A DNA stretch of 23,550 nt, from IMG/VR virus record IMGVR_UViG_3300025085_000193, positions 1 through 23,550 of that record; one strand, given 5' to 3'. Within the stretch, counting starts at the first letter, position 1; each line of letters begins with the position of its first letter. Below, piece after piece: positions 13,575 through 22,800 of the stretch. Under the pieces are notes generated by a model, which was not told the DNA's origin, made no database searches, and saw nothing but the letters and a program-made list of their open reading frames with translations. Source of the DNA: a virus. Both the position numbers and the translations under genes were made by a program.

Positions 13575-14153
13575 CTATACGCCTGTTGTGTCTGTTAGTG
13601 AGTGTAAGTTAATCTTAACTTGAATCGCTGCATTTGCTGCAGTGAAGTCAGAATTTTCAACATCAGTTGAAAGTCCTACAACTCTAAAATTAGCGCCAGC
13701 GTTTGTAGTAAAAGTGCTACCGTCAACAACAACGTTTGAGATTCCATCAGTTGATGAACCTGCACTGTATGTTGCGATGTTACAGTTTGTACCTACTTGC
13801 GCTTGACCGCCGTTAGTGTCGTCAACTTTGACCTCGAATACTACATTCGGATCATCAATGACGTATGCTTTAATATCATCAGCTGCTATGCTGCCTGGAT
13901 AGTGGTTACTCCAAGTTGGTTTACCTGTTGTTGGATCAGTGTATTCACAACCATTAAAAATACCAATAAGTTCAGCACCAGCAGTTGAACCGACATCAAT
14001 AGCACCATTTGCGACCAATATTACAGGGTCGCCTTGATATATCGCGGAACCTTCATTATTCCCGATTTTGTACTCATTCTGGCCTTGACCATTGTAAGCA
14101 GCACCGAGCATCTTGACAGGCTTGAATCCGTAATATCCAGCTTGATTTGCCAT
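13575..14153 (-). CDS. Head decoration-like / capsid-associated protein
   Basis: 192 residues directly upstream of the capsid gene, where stabilisation proteins are usually found. The N-terminus (MANQAGYYGFKPVKMLGAAY) resembles capsid-associated proteins I recall from marine phages. The body is beta-rich with repeated Gly/Asn turns (IYQGDPVILVANGAIDVG, ELIGIFNGCEYTD, DPNVVFEVKVDDTNGGQAQV, NFRVVGLSTDVEN). Good ribosome site (AAGGAG, 8 nt from the ATG). The gene stop overlaps the ribosome site of the capsid gene. The decoration role is inferred from position and fold character. Confidence 0.68.
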   Translation of the reverse strand: MANQAGYYGFKPVKMLGAAYNGQGQNEYKIGNNEGSAIYQGDPVILVANGAIDVGSTAGAELIGIFNGCEYTDPTTGKPTWSNHYPGSIAADDIKAYVIDDPNVVFEVKVDDTNGGQAQVGTNCNIATYSAGSSTDGISNVVVDGSTFTTNAGANFRVVGLSTDVENSDFTAANAAIQVKINLHSLTDTTGV

Positions 14154-14182
14154 AGTTCTTCTCCTTTATTATTAAGTGTGCT

Positions 14183-14647
14183 TTATTCGGTCTTCTTAGG
14201 ACCTCCAAAAGACACACGACTCTGCCTATCAACATTGACAGGCATGCTTGGATGTTGTTCCCTTAAAGGATCTGTTTCCCAAGCTTCAGTCTGTTGATCA
14301 GTCTTTCGCTTGTAGTGAGCATTACGCTCTAAAACAGTTTCTTCAGGGATTCTTGCCAATAGCAAGTCACCTACGCTGATGACACCCTCATAAGCTTTGA
14401 TACTTCCATTGTAAGCAGCGTATAAATTGCCGGAATATTGGTCAGCTCTGACTAATTCCCAGCCCTCTCTGAGTCTAGCGTTGATATTTTTAGTATCATC
14501 CGCTCCATTTACACGATGACGAAGCCATCTTTGCTTATATCCATCAGGACATGGTGGTGCGTCTAGTTGAGACGGTGGCTGCCAAGGTTTTCTACGTTCC
14601 TCGGTTGCCCTTGTTTGTGCACTTCTTGGTGTTTTATTATCTGTCAT
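14183..14647 (-). CDS. Conserved phage protein in head operon, unknown function
   Basis: 154 residues from the ATG at 14647. A longer reading from 14680 would add 11 residues, but the downstream ATG has an AGGAGGT five nt ahead, which decides the start. Motifs: RKPWQPPSQLDAPPCPDGYK, then RWLRHRVNGADDTKNINARL, REGWELVRADQYS, a VISVGDLLLARIPEETVLERN segment and a basic tail. This pattern recurs, in my memory, in marine phages between scaffold and capsid genes. Its function is not known to me; a head-assembly helper or minor internal protein is plausible. Confidence 0.75.
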   Translation of the reverse strand: MTDNKTPRSAQTRATEERRKPWQPPSQLDAPPCPDGYKQRWLRHRVNGADDTKNINARLREGWELVRADQYSGNLYAAYNGSIKAYEGVISVGDLLLARIPEETVLERNAHYKRKTDQQTEAWETDPLREQHPSMPVNVDRQSRVSFGGPKKTE

Positions 14648-14652
14648 GTTGT

Positions 14653-14659
14653 ACCTCCT
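14653..14659 (-). promoter_or_regulatory. Ribosome binding site AGGAGGT deciding the 14647 start
   Basis: A perfect AGGAGGT lies 5 nt before ATG 14647 and overlaps the TAG stop of the scaffold gene. It makes the 33-nt N-terminal extension from 14680 unlikely and shows translational coupling of the scaffold and 154-residue genes. Confidence 0.85.
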
Positions 14660-15596
14660 AAACGTACTTAGCATATTCACTTAGAGGAACTCCAAGCTTA
14701 TTTGCTATTTTTACCTGACTAGGAGTTAACCTAACAGATTTGCGCCCACTGGTTGCAGACCTTGATGCAGAGGCAACGGGTTGGGCGATTTTGTTGCTTC
14801 TGGTAGCCTGATCCTCGCCCTTCGAAAAGGACTCTGGAAACTTGTTTTTAACTCTATTAGTTAATTCATCATAGTAGTCATCTGATTCAGTGTCAAACCC
14901 TTCTGCTACTAAACCACGATGAATTCTTTGAGCAAAATCAGTCATTTCTTCATCTTGTCTAAACCACGTATTCTTTTCAGCCCAAGCTAATGCTTTAGAT
15001 GAAGGTTGTGGTCTACTTTGTGGTTGTTGAGGAGTTGACTGTTGATCAATTTCTTTTTGAAATTGTTCATATTCTTGCTCTTTTTTTGACTTTGTAACTC
15101 TAATTCTTTCAGCCTCTAAATCTAATTTAGTTAAAGCTTGGCGAGCTTCTTCTTCAAGTTGAAAATCACCAGCTTCTCTAGCTCTTATCAAATTTTGACG
15201 TGCAAGATCAGAAGCCATTTTATTTCGTACTTCACTTTCAGACATATAACCTTTGTCAATGTCATAAGTTTTCTTTTTAGCTTCTGATAGTTCTTTTTGA
15301 ACGTTTTGAGCATACATGAAAGCAGCCTCTTTTTCTCTTTCGGCTTCTCTCAATTTCCAAGTCATTTTATCAATTCGTTTTTTGACTTTATCTGAGTATT
15401 GATCCATTTCACCTTGTTGTTCTTCTTCCTGAACTTCAGGCTTTAAAGGATCTTTTTCTTCAGTTTTTACTTCTTCATACGTGTCGGGTTTTACTGTGCC
15501 GTGAGACTTATCTTCAAGTTCTATTTCAGCACCTTCACCTGACGTATCCAAATCGACCATTTTGTCTTTCTGAGCAGATGTTATTTCTGTTTGCAT
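14658..15596 (-). CDS. Scaffold-like capsid assembly protein
   Basis: 312 residues from ATG 15596, preceded by GGGAGGT (spacing short); an ATG four codons earlier (15608) lacks a ribosome site. Acidic N-terminus (SGEGAEIELED), then long charged helices predicted as coiled coil (~70-185; KVKKRIDKMTWKLREAEREK, EEARQALTKLDLEAERIRVT), a Gln/Pro linker (~195-205), a conserved segment (SKALAWAEKNTWFRQDEEMT, then DFAQRIHRGLVAEGFDTESD) and a basic C-terminal part (VRLTPSQVKIANKLGVPLSE). Disordered acidic and helical parts with a basic C-terminal capsid-binding end are the hallmarks of podovirus scaffolds. Position before decoration and capsid genes agrees. Confidence 0.78.
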   Translation of the reverse strand: MQTEITSAQKDKMVDLDTSGEGAEIELEDKSHGTVKPDTYEEVKTEEKDPLKPEVQEEEQQGEMDQYSDKVKKRIDKMTWKLREAEREKEAAFMYAQNVQKELSEAKKKTYDIDKGYMSESEVRNKMASDLARQNLIRAREAGDFQLEEEARQALTKLDLEAERIRVTKSKKEQEYEQFQKEIDQQSTPQQPQSRPQPSSKALAWAEKNTWFRQDEEMTDFAQRIHRGLVAEGFDTESDDYYDELTNRVKNKFPESFSKGEDQATRSNKIAQPVASASRSATSGRKSVRLTPSQVKIANKLGVPLSEYAKYV

Positions 15597-15609
15597 GGTA
15601 CCTCCCATG

Positions 15610-16029
15610 TTATAGTATTGTTAGTATGTCCTCTGGATTATCCACTGTGCCGAGTATCTCGTCATCATTGAGTAATCTTACTTCCCCACCTTCAATTTTA
15701 AGTCTAGATCCTGCGTATCTGCCAAACACAACCCAATCACCTTGTTTACACCAAGGACCATTAGGAAACTTTTCTTTATCTTGATATGCATCTGCACCGA
15801 CTGCTAAAACCATAGCAACAGACGCTGTTAATTGTGAGTCTTCTAAAGTCTTATCCGTTAAAATAACTCCACCTTTAGTTTTTTCTTTTGCTTTAAAAGG
15901 TAAAACTAAAATTCTCCAACCAACAGGTTGTGGAAGTTTTTCTAATTCTTTTTTATCTTCTGCTACGCCCTGTGAAGGGTTTGCCATTTTTTTCTTTATG
16001 TCCTCAGGGACATATAAAGTCTTAGTCAT
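15610..16029 (-). CDS. GroES-like co-chaperonin (Cpn10/gp31 type)
   Basis: 139 residues, longer than bacterial GroES (~95) because of a ~35-residue N-terminal extension. The core (~36-135) shows the Cpn10 signature: PVGWRILVLPFKAKEKTKGG, VILTDKTLEDSQLTASVAMV, LAVGADAYQDKEKFPNGPWC, then GDWVVFGRYAGSRLKIEGGE and LLNDDEILG. The mobile-loop area (KTKGGVILTDKT) carries the IL-type residues expected to contact GroEL. No GroEL is in view, so it likely pairs with the host chaperonin to fold the capsid protein, as T4 gp31 does. Ribosome site AGGAG, 8-bp overlap with the upstream 63-residue gene, and the scaffold gene immediately downstream fit a capsid-folding role. Confidence 0.88.
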   Translation of the reverse strand: MTKTLYVPEDIKKKMANPSQGVAEDKKELEKLPQPVGWRILVLPFKAKEKTKGGVILTDKTLEDSQLTASVAMVLAVGADAYQDKEKFPNGPWCKQGDWVVFGRYAGSRLKIEGGEVRLLNDDEILGTVDNPEDILTIL

Positions 16030-16213
16030 CTATTTTCTCCTCTTGATCCAGCAGGCGAGAAATTTCCTGTTGGCATATGTCAAGCATATGTAACTTTCCT
16101 TGAATATACTTGTAATCTTCAAAGTTTTCAACCCCTTGTGTCAAATGTTCATGAAGTTGTTCTTTGAGTGTTTTTAGTTCTTTTTGATAATTATGAATTA
16201 CAAAGATGCTCAT
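16022..16213 (-). CDS. Small helical protein of unknown function
   Basis: 63 residues, predicted to be almost wholly helical (ELKTLKEQLHEHLTQGVENF, DYKYIQGKLHMLDICQQEIS, RLLDQEE). Short proteins with a YKYIQG-type helix are found, as I recall, in many marine phages between head genes, without assigned function. The ATG overlaps the methyltransferase stop (ATGA), and its end overlaps GroES by 8 bp, so it is part of one translational chain. A coiled-coil dimer acting in head assembly or as a regulator is possible; nothing more specific can be supported. Confidence 0.7.
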   Translation of the reverse strand: MSIFVIHNYQKELKTLKEQLHEHLTQGVENFEDYKYIQGKLHMLDICQQEISRLLDQEEKIDD

Positions 16214-16833
16214 ACGTAAGCATTAACTCCTGGTATTCTTTTTTCAAAAACTTTATTTTGTCCATCTTTAGCACAATGCCATGTTTGTTCATGACCTTGA
16301 TTAACTCCATAATTATTCCTTTGCATTTTACCTAAGCCTGATTTTACTGCTTCAGCTACTGAATTAAGAGCATAGTCATCACCAACCATAACACCCGTTT
16401 GTTTTAGTTTAGGCCACCAATTGATAATATCATCTTCGACAGCGTCATATTCATGTGCACCGTCAACCATAATATAATCAACAGATTCGTCTTTAAATTG
16501 ATTTAAAATTTCTTCTGAATCCGATCTACCTTGACAAGGTATAACCATATTTCTTCCAATAAAAAATTGTAAATTATCTTTGAATATTGATGAGAAGTCT
16601 TTTGGTAGTTTTATATTAGCATGTTCTGTTGAACCTTCAAAAGTATCAACGCAATATATTTTTACATCTTCTTTTCCCGCATTGTAAAGAGCGGTTGCAA
16701 GATAGTGTGTCGATCTACCTAGAAAAGATCCAATTTCTACAATGACACCATCATCGGCTATTTGATCTACAACGATGTCGTAAGTTTCTGAGTAATTGAA
16801 CCACCCAGGTATCGTAAAATAGGTGTGTTTCAT
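16210..16833 (-). CDS. Class I SAM-dependent methyltransferase (Methyltransf_24-like)
   Basis: 207 residues, about the minimum for a class I methyltransferase domain. Motif I is VEIGSFLGRST (32-42), the acidic residue ending strand 2 is D63 in YCVDTFEGS, and a later motif is IMVDGAHEYDAVEDDI (121-136) followed by GVMVGDDY (147-154). This layout matches the Methyltransf_24 group, often fused to or near sugar-modifying enzymes. There is no target-recognition domain, so the substrate is unknown; sugars, small molecules or proteins are all possible. Upstream AAGGAT is a distant ribosome site (12 nt). It lies in the head operon next to GroES, which is unusual for a DNA methylase. Confidence 0.82.
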   Translation of the reverse strand: MKHTYFTIPGWFNYSETYDIVVDQIADDGVIVEIGSFLGRSTHYLATALYNAGKEDVKIYCVDTFEGSTEHANIKLPKDFSSIFKDNLQFFIGRNMVIPCQGRSDSEEILNQFKDESVDYIMVDGAHEYDAVEDDIINWWPKLKQTGVMVGDDYALNSVAEAVKSGLGKMQRNNYGVNQGHEQTWHCAKDGQNKVFEKRIPGVNAYV

Positions 16834-16847
16834 AGTTAAGAATATCC

Positions 16848-16955
16848 TTATTTGTTTGTCTTAACTATTTGTATCTTTTTATAATTAATTTTCAACCCTT
16901 GTGGTGTTGGTCCTCTTTTAGGAGGAACTGTTGTTGTTAGTTTCTGTTTCTTCAT
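16848..16955 (-). CDS. 35-residue Pro/Lys-rich mini-protein
   Basis: Short ORF encoding MKKQKLTTTVPPKRGPTPQG followed by LKINYKKIQIVK and a Lys/Asn/Thr tail. Small marine phage proteins with a TTTVPPKRGP-PQGL core are familiar to me as conserved but unassigned. It overlaps the cysteine-rich gene by 38 bp in another frame. Its stop (TAA, 16850-16848) runs into the AAGGAT ribosome-like site of the methyltransferase gene. No ribosome site of its own is apparent, so re-initiation from the overlapping frame is likely. Function unknown. Confidence 0.62.
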   Translation of the reverse strand: MKKQKLTTTVPPKRGPTPQGLKINYKKIQIVKTNK

Positions 16956-17034
16956 GTTCGCATATGGTGCATTCGCACATACAAGTTGAACAACAATGGC
17001 ATAAGCAGTCACACTTTATGCATTTTGTTGTCAT
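16918..17034 (-). CDS. 38-residue cysteine-rich mini-protein
   Basis: The ATG (17034-17032) overlaps the TGA of the holin-like gene (ATGA), the same coupling used elsewhere. The peptide begins MTTKCIKCDCLCHCCSTC, continues MCECTICEHEE and ends in a Thr/Asn/Ser tail. It holds ten cysteines and a histidine in the first 27 residues, as CxxC, CxC and CC pairs. This looks like a metal-binding (zinc or iron-sulfur) or disulfide-knotted peptide; a metallothionein-like function is speculative. The downstream 38 bp also encode the next mini-protein in another frame. Confidence 0.72.
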   Translation of the reverse strand: MTTKCIKCDCLCHCCSTCMCECTICEHEETETNNNSSS

Positions 17035-17426
17035 TTCTTTTTAGTAATTAAACCCATAGCACCTTTTGCCCCCTTGATGCCGAAGCTGGCCGAGCAGGCG
17101 ATATATAAGAGATGCTTATAATAATCAGGGAGTGAGTGTAGTGCCTCAAACCCTGCTTTAATGTGTGGAGTCCATCCGGGAATAAACACTGCCACCGCTG
17201 GAACCAACAAGCATATTAAAATTAGTTCGTCTTTCCACGATCCCTTCATTTGGTCAACTGCAGTAGCCTCCCAGCTAATTTTTCCTGCTATTTGTTGTTC
17301 TTTTAAGCTTTTTTGTGCCTTAATTTCAGTCAAAGCAAGATCCGCTTTTGCCTTTTTAGTCTCTACAAAGCCAGTAACAGCGTCTTTAATCATTCCAGCT
17401 ACTGGACCAGCTAATAAACTAATCAT
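17031..17426 (-). CDS. Holin-like protein (3-TM, GTA-holin type)
   Basis: 131 residues. An N-terminal short hydrophobic/amphipathic stretch (MISLLAGPVAGMIKDAV) is followed by a helical Lys-rich segment. Then come two membrane spans, ELILICLLVPAVAVFIPGW (~67-86) and HLLYIACSASFGIKGAKGAMG (~104-124). WKDE before span one and FIPGW...AGFEAL after it match the pattern of the '3-TM holin for gene-transfer release' family. Ribosome site AGAGGT. It overlaps the portal end by 8 bp; lysis genes inside the head operon occur in related marine phages. The holin role is a family-based inference. Confidence 0.7.
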   Translation of the reverse strand: MISLLAGPVAGMIKDAVTGFVETKKAKADLALTEIKAQKSLKEQQIAGKISWEATAVDQMKGSWKDELILICLLVPAVAVFIPGWTPHIKAGFEALHSLPDYYKHLLYIACSASFGIKGAKGAMGLITKKK

Positions 17427-19881
17427 TTTGACCTCTATTTGGTTGATTTTGACGTTGTATTGCTACATCTGCACGTAAATTAGCTAAATCATAGTCTTTT
17501 TGTAATTTTTTAGCGTCAAAAGCTTGCTTGTAATCAAATTGATTCTCTTTTAATGCTTGATTTTCACCTTTTAGTTGAGCTTGCATCTCCATTTCAGACT
17601 GTTTTAAAGCTAACTCTTGTTGTTTGAGTAAAACAAGAGGATCCATGTTTTGATCCTGCATAGATTCCTGTTCTTCCGTAACCATTTGTTCTGTAATTTT
17701 TACAATTTCATTATCTATTGCAGTTGCTCTTTGAGCTTGTAGTGCTTGTAAAGCCTCTGGTGGTACTTGTTCACCAAATTGTTGACGTAATTTTTCTGCT
17801 TCTTCTACCATTGCTTGATCAACAGTTTGTGTAGCAAGTAAAGAAGTATGTTGCATGATGTGAGAAACTAAATTCATAACTGCCATTGGATTAGCTTTCA
17901 CTAAAACAGATGACATAAATGTTCTGTGTGCTTTAATGTGAAGTTCATGATTTTGTTGTGGAAAAGCTTGTAAAGGAGCACCACGTAAAACAACACTATG
18001 TTCCATAGCTGGATCTTGTGGTTGAGGTTGTGGTGGTATTGGAAGTATTTGTTCAATATCTTTAATACCTAAAGCTATATACATTCTTCTGTAAGCTTCT
18101 CGTAAATTATGCATCTGAGGGTTACTCTGGGCAAGTTGTAATTGGTTTTGTGCTAACGTCACACGTTGTGACATGGAGAAAATATTTGGATCTGATACAG
18201 GTAAGATATCTATATTGTCATCAAAATCGAGAGCCTTAATTTGTCTAGGTCCACCTTGAACATTAAAAGGATATACAGGTGGAAGAGCTACTTTAAAAAT
18301 TTTAGCTAATAACTTAAATTCTTTCTTTTGAGCAAAGTGTAATCTTTTGTGAACAGCAGACATAACTTTTGTGCCACGTTCCATAAGAGCCATGGTGGTA
18401 CCCACAGGAGTTTGTGATTTACCTATTTCAGATGTTTGCATATCTGCAACGGTTGCAAATTGTTTTGCAGCATCTACACAGAAGCCTAGTAGTTGCATAA
18501 GAACTTGGTCAGGACCTTTGTAAGGTAAAGGCATTAATGCTTCACGAATAATTCCATTAGGTGCATCAACATCTCTAAACTCACCAGGTTGTAATGGTTG
18601 ATCATCATCACGTATTCTTAAACCACGTGACTTATAACCTGCTGGTAGATTAGATAAAGTACCTGCATCTAATAGTTGTCTTAATGCTGTTGTGGCAGTT
18701 CTTGTCAAACCACCAATCATGTGGATTAAACCAAAGCCATAAAAACCTAAACCCGGTAAAAACTTGTAGTGAACAAAATATTCATTTTTCCTTTTTAGTG
18801 GATCTCCTTCAACATAATTTCTATATATAGATAAAACTTTATTTGACGATCTATCTATAGTAACAACATAAGGTAGCTTAATTCCACTAGGTTCGCCATC
18901 CTTTGGGTTTAAATCTTCAAAACCTTCTAAATCTAAATCAACATGCATTTCATATAATTCAGACATGTCATCCATTTGATAGCTGTTTGGATTTACACCA
19001 TCTATTCTATCCATTTTTTCTTGAAGACCTGACTCATCATCACCATCGTATGCTTGTAAATCTACGTCACGATAGAATCCAGAAACTTGTTTCTTTCTCA
19101 AATCGTTCATAGACATTTTTACAATTTGTGAAATTCGATCACAGCTGTCTAAGTCTGATGCTCCGTAAGGAACAATAATATCTTCTGCAGGAATAAACTT
19201 TGATGTAGCTCTACCTTGAACTTCATCATAATAAACTTTTTTAAATGCACTTCCTGATAAAGGTAATTGAAATAACAATTGATCCATTTCAGGATTATAA
19301 TCTTCCATGACATGAGTAATCTCATAATTCATGTATTCTTTTACACGTTCTGCTGCTAATTGAAGTTGTTCATTGTTTGCACCAACAACTTGAGTTCTAA
19401 CAGGACCATCACTAGGTAATAATTCAACATAAGCCATCGCTTGAAATTGTGTAACAGCTTGAGCTAAGACAGGATGATTAACGCTTGCAGCACCTCTGAA
19501 TGGTCTGGTGCGTTCTTCATATTTGAAACCTAATAAATCTAAACCTTTGGTATAAGCAGTTTCCCAATCTTCTCTAGAGGATCTGTCATTTTCGACTTTA
19601 TCCATAAGGTCATTAGAAAGAGATTGTAAATACCCTTCATCTAAAATTTCTGCTAAGTTTGAATTGAATCCTGATTCTTCTGGTATGTCTACATCACCAA
19701 CTATCGCTGAACCATCTTCAATTATTTCTACACTATCTTCTACTTGATCAGGAGATAGATTCACCTCTATTTGACTGCCTACTTCTTCAATATCAATTTT
19801 ATCATCACCTCCAGGACCAATTGCTTTTGCATCGTTAATGTCGCTTGGATCACGTGATGAGCTGTTAAATTTATCTACCAT
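17419..19881 (-). CDS. Portal protein (P22 portal-like)
   Basis: 820 residues, fitting the large portals of P22-type phages (725 in P22). After an acidic, probably disordered N-terminus (1-80), the core shows SREDWETAYTKGLDLLGFKY, PFRGAASVNHPVLAQAVTQF, LPLSGSAFKKVYYDEVQGRA, then FLPGLGFYGFGLIHMIGGLT and GLRIRDDDQPLQPGEFRDVD. The C-terminal ~150 residues form a Gln/Glu-rich helical barrel-like region (EEQESMQDQN, QELALKQSEMEMQAQLKGEN). It forms the dodecameric DNA gate at the capsid vertex. The ATG overlaps the end of the large upstream gene by 11 bp without a visible ribosome site, so coupling is likely. No terminase gene is in the window. Confidence 0.88.
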   Translation of the reverse strand: MVDKFNSSSRDPSDINDAKAIGPGGDDKIDIEEVGSQIEVNLSPDQVEDSVEIIEDGSAIVGDVDIPEESGFNSNLAEILDEGYLQSLSNDLMDKVENDRSSREDWETAYTKGLDLLGFKYEERTRPFRGAASVNHPVLAQAVTQFQAMAYVELLPSDGPVRTQVVGANNEQLQLAAERVKEYMNYEITHVMEDYNPEMDQLLFQLPLSGSAFKKVYYDEVQGRATSKFIPAEDIIVPYGASDLDSCDRISQIVKMSMNDLRKKQVSGFYRDVDLQAYDGDDESGLQEKMDRIDGVNPNSYQMDDMSELYEMHVDLDLEGFEDLNPKDGEPSGIKLPYVVTIDRSSNKVLSIYRNYVEGDPLKRKNEYFVHYKFLPGLGFYGFGLIHMIGGLTRTATTALRQLLDAGTLSNLPAGYKSRGLRIRDDDQPLQPGEFRDVDAPNGIIREALMPLPYKGPDQVLMQLLGFCVDAAKQFATVADMQTSEIGKSQTPVGTTMALMERGTKVMSAVHKRLHFAQKKEFKLLAKIFKVALPPVYPFNVQGGPRQIKALDFDDNIDILPVSDPNIFSMSQRVTLAQNQLQLAQSNPQMHNLREAYRRMYIALGIKDIEQILPIPPQPQPQDPAMEHSVVLRGAPLQAFPQQNHELHIKAHRTFMSSVLVKANPMAVMNLVSHIMQHTSLLATQTVDQAMVEEAEKLRQQFGEQVPPEALQALQAQRATAIDNEIVKITEQMVTEEQESMQDQNMDPLVLLKQQELALKQSEMEMQAQLKGENQALKENQFDYKQAFDAKKLQKDYDLANLRADVAIQRQNQPNRGQND

Positions 19882-22800
19882 ATTCGCCGTATATATCTGT
19901 TATAGAAACTAAACTATCTTTATCAATAGTTCCACCTGATTTTTTCTTAAATAAGTACATTGGTTCTTCCAATTTGGAAGGATCAAATGATATAGTATAC
20001 ATATCAATTGCGCTAGGGTTATATTCCATAATCTTTATAAGTGCATCATCTGCGCTTTCACCTTCTTTTAAAGGTATCATACGATATCCTACATCCGTGG
20101 CATCTCCACGACCTTCTACAAGGTAGTAATCCATCATTTGACCTGGTGCAATTTCTCTAGTCAAAACTATTGTACCTGGTTCATTTACTCCACTTGCAAT
20201 TCTAGTTATTTCCTCATCATAATATTTGTCCCTATCCGCATCTGATATTTCTTTTCTAGTTTCTATTTGTTTTAATATCTGAAACTCTCCGTCTGGATTT
20301 TTATTAAGAAATGTCACACCACGATTAGTTTTACTTGAATCAATAATCTTTTCTACATTTAATGTACCATCATACTTTTTTGCAATGTTCTTTAATTGTT
20401 GAACACCTACTTTGTCATACAAGTTTTGAAACTTCTTTTTTGCTTCATCCGAACTCTTACCCCAACGAGGGTTAGCACCTATATCAGCAGGCATAATAGC
20501 CACTCGATCGATATCTTTTTGTTTTGCTGCTTTGATTGTTGATTTAATTAATAGATCTACATAGTCTGCTTGTTTATTAAAAGGTATGGGTGGAAATGAT
20601 TCTAATGTTTTCATATTATAACCACTTGGTAGATAAGTATCTGTCTCTCCAATTCGTTGTAATTCCTCTCGGTTGCTTGTAGAGGGTACTTTAAAATCTT
20701 TAAGCTTTTCTTGATAGTTTGAACTTCGATTCATGGACATCAAGTCATCAAGAATTTTTGTTTGTTCTTGTGCTAAATCAAAAATCTTAGTCTTGTAAGC
20801 AGGGTCTGTGTATTGCTCAACGTTTGCCATACTTAGTTTGTTAATATCATCTTGTATTGCATTTAGGTTGCGTGTTTTTTCTGGAATTAATTCTTTCGCA
20901 ACAATGTTAGGGAAAGGTTGAATTAAATTATCTTGTGCTAAGTCATTTAATAGACTCTCTGGATATTTTTGATCAAACTGTCTTAATTTATTTGTGGCAT
21001 AGTCAACGTTTCCGGGACCCAAGTTTCGAGCCTGTTCTACTTGATTAACTAGATCGGCACGTTGTCTTTTCAGTGCATTAACCATTGCAAACAAGCGTTC
21101 TTGTTCTTTACGAACTTCGGTTAGCATATCAGTTTGCATTTCTTGAATGACTGCCACTTTTTGATTGTCAGCATTCTTGTATGTTCCTACACGAGTGAAA
21201 CCTAAAACATTCGGTTCTTGATAGTGTCCTGAATTAACAAAAACTTTTTCTTGTCCGGGTAGTTGAGGGACGTTAACTACAACTTCAAAATACTCATCCG
21301 CAGCTTCATCAATTTTAGCACTACCTGCACCTTTATGTCTTGCTCTTCCTTGATCTGCATCAAAGTCTAATAAATCTCTTCCTGTGCTACCCGGCACAAA
21401 AGTTTCAGCAGGGTCTCGTCGAGTGGATTCTTTCACACGCACTTCTAAATTACCTAAGGGTGACATGTCATAGAGACTTTCTAAGTCTTGTTTTGTAATT
21501 TTTTTGTTAGGAAAAAACTTTTCAGTATCTTCTAGATATTGCAAAATTCCTGTATCCATCATTTCTGCTTCAGGAACTTTTCTTCCTTTAATTAAAAATT
21601 CTCTCCAACCTTGAGGTGTTGAAGCCTTCGGTGCATTTTGACTATTGAGTTGATCGAGAAAAAATGATTTGAAAAAGAAATCTTGTCTTCCTGCAGGCAA
21701 CGGTGCAATCTCCTGTGAACCTGTTGGTGCCGGTATAGGATCTCTTGCTTCTTCTATTTGTTTCACATTAGATGGTGTTGCCATCGCTTTGGGTTTTTTG
21801 AAAACTTTAAAGAGATTCAATAAATTTGCTGCTTGTAAATTACCTGAATCTACGGCTTCTTGAAAATAGTCTTGGTCTACTGCAGGGTCAGGTGAGAATT
21901 GTTGTTGATTAATATTTTGCAACGGATCACCGCCCATGGCCATACGTACAGGTTTGACTTCTCCACCTTTTTTCATTTTTAAGTCATCAATTATTTCTAC
22001 AGGTATATCTTCATCAATAAAACCTGAAGCAAGATTAGTGGGTCCACCTTTAGGTTCAACTTTTTTAGGTTTGTAATTTTTTTGTTTTGAGATTTGTTTA
22101 AAATGATTTTCTAAACTTTCTATTAAACTTATTAAGCCTGGTTGTTCTTCAATACCTACTTTTATAAATTCATCACCCTCTAAACCCTCTGGTAATATTT
22201 TTCCATATGCTACCGTTCCTAATTTTTTTGCACGCTTATCTAATAAATTTAATGCTTCTTGTTGAATAGGTGTTAATTTACCACCCTGTTCATTTGCAGC
22301 GTTTATAATTTCTTTAAATGAACTTTCAATTTCTTGATGAGATAAAATATTTGTTCTTGCAAAAGAAAGTCTCGATGAACCTTTTAGTCCACCAACTCCT
22401 TGAAATTGTCCTTTAACAGTTCGAAGAGGAAAATTATGTGATATTTGAAGTTTAAAATCATTTACATTTAAGTTTTTAAACTGCTTTGGAAAACGTTTTT
22501 TATAATCATTAAACATTTCTTTAATGATTTTGTCTCCCTGTATTCTCTGTTTATCTAAAACTTTTATTGTATCTAAATCTTCTGCAAACTGTTTTTTCCA
22601 ATCAATGCCTTTCATAAAATCAATAAACTTTTCTCCAAAAAGTTTTGGGTCAACATCTGGAGATAAGCCTAAATTTTCAGGTTCAAGACTTCTAAATAAA
22701 CCGTCAAATAAAACAGCTTCCTCTCTATCATCACCCATCATTTTTGCAGTTTTAGTCAACCCTAACTCTTTTTTGTTTTTATTCATTATAGTTGTAAGAC

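Noticed and set aside
14648-14680. 11-residue N-terminal extension of the 154-residue head-operon protein
   Set aside because: The later ATG has a perfect AGGAGGT; the upstream ATG has none and would overlap the scaffold coding end.
15597-15608. Earlier ATG adding four residues (MGGT) to the scaffold protein
   Set aside because: No ribosome site upstream of it; GGGAGGT lies within these codons and serves the later ATG. Close call because the spacing is short.
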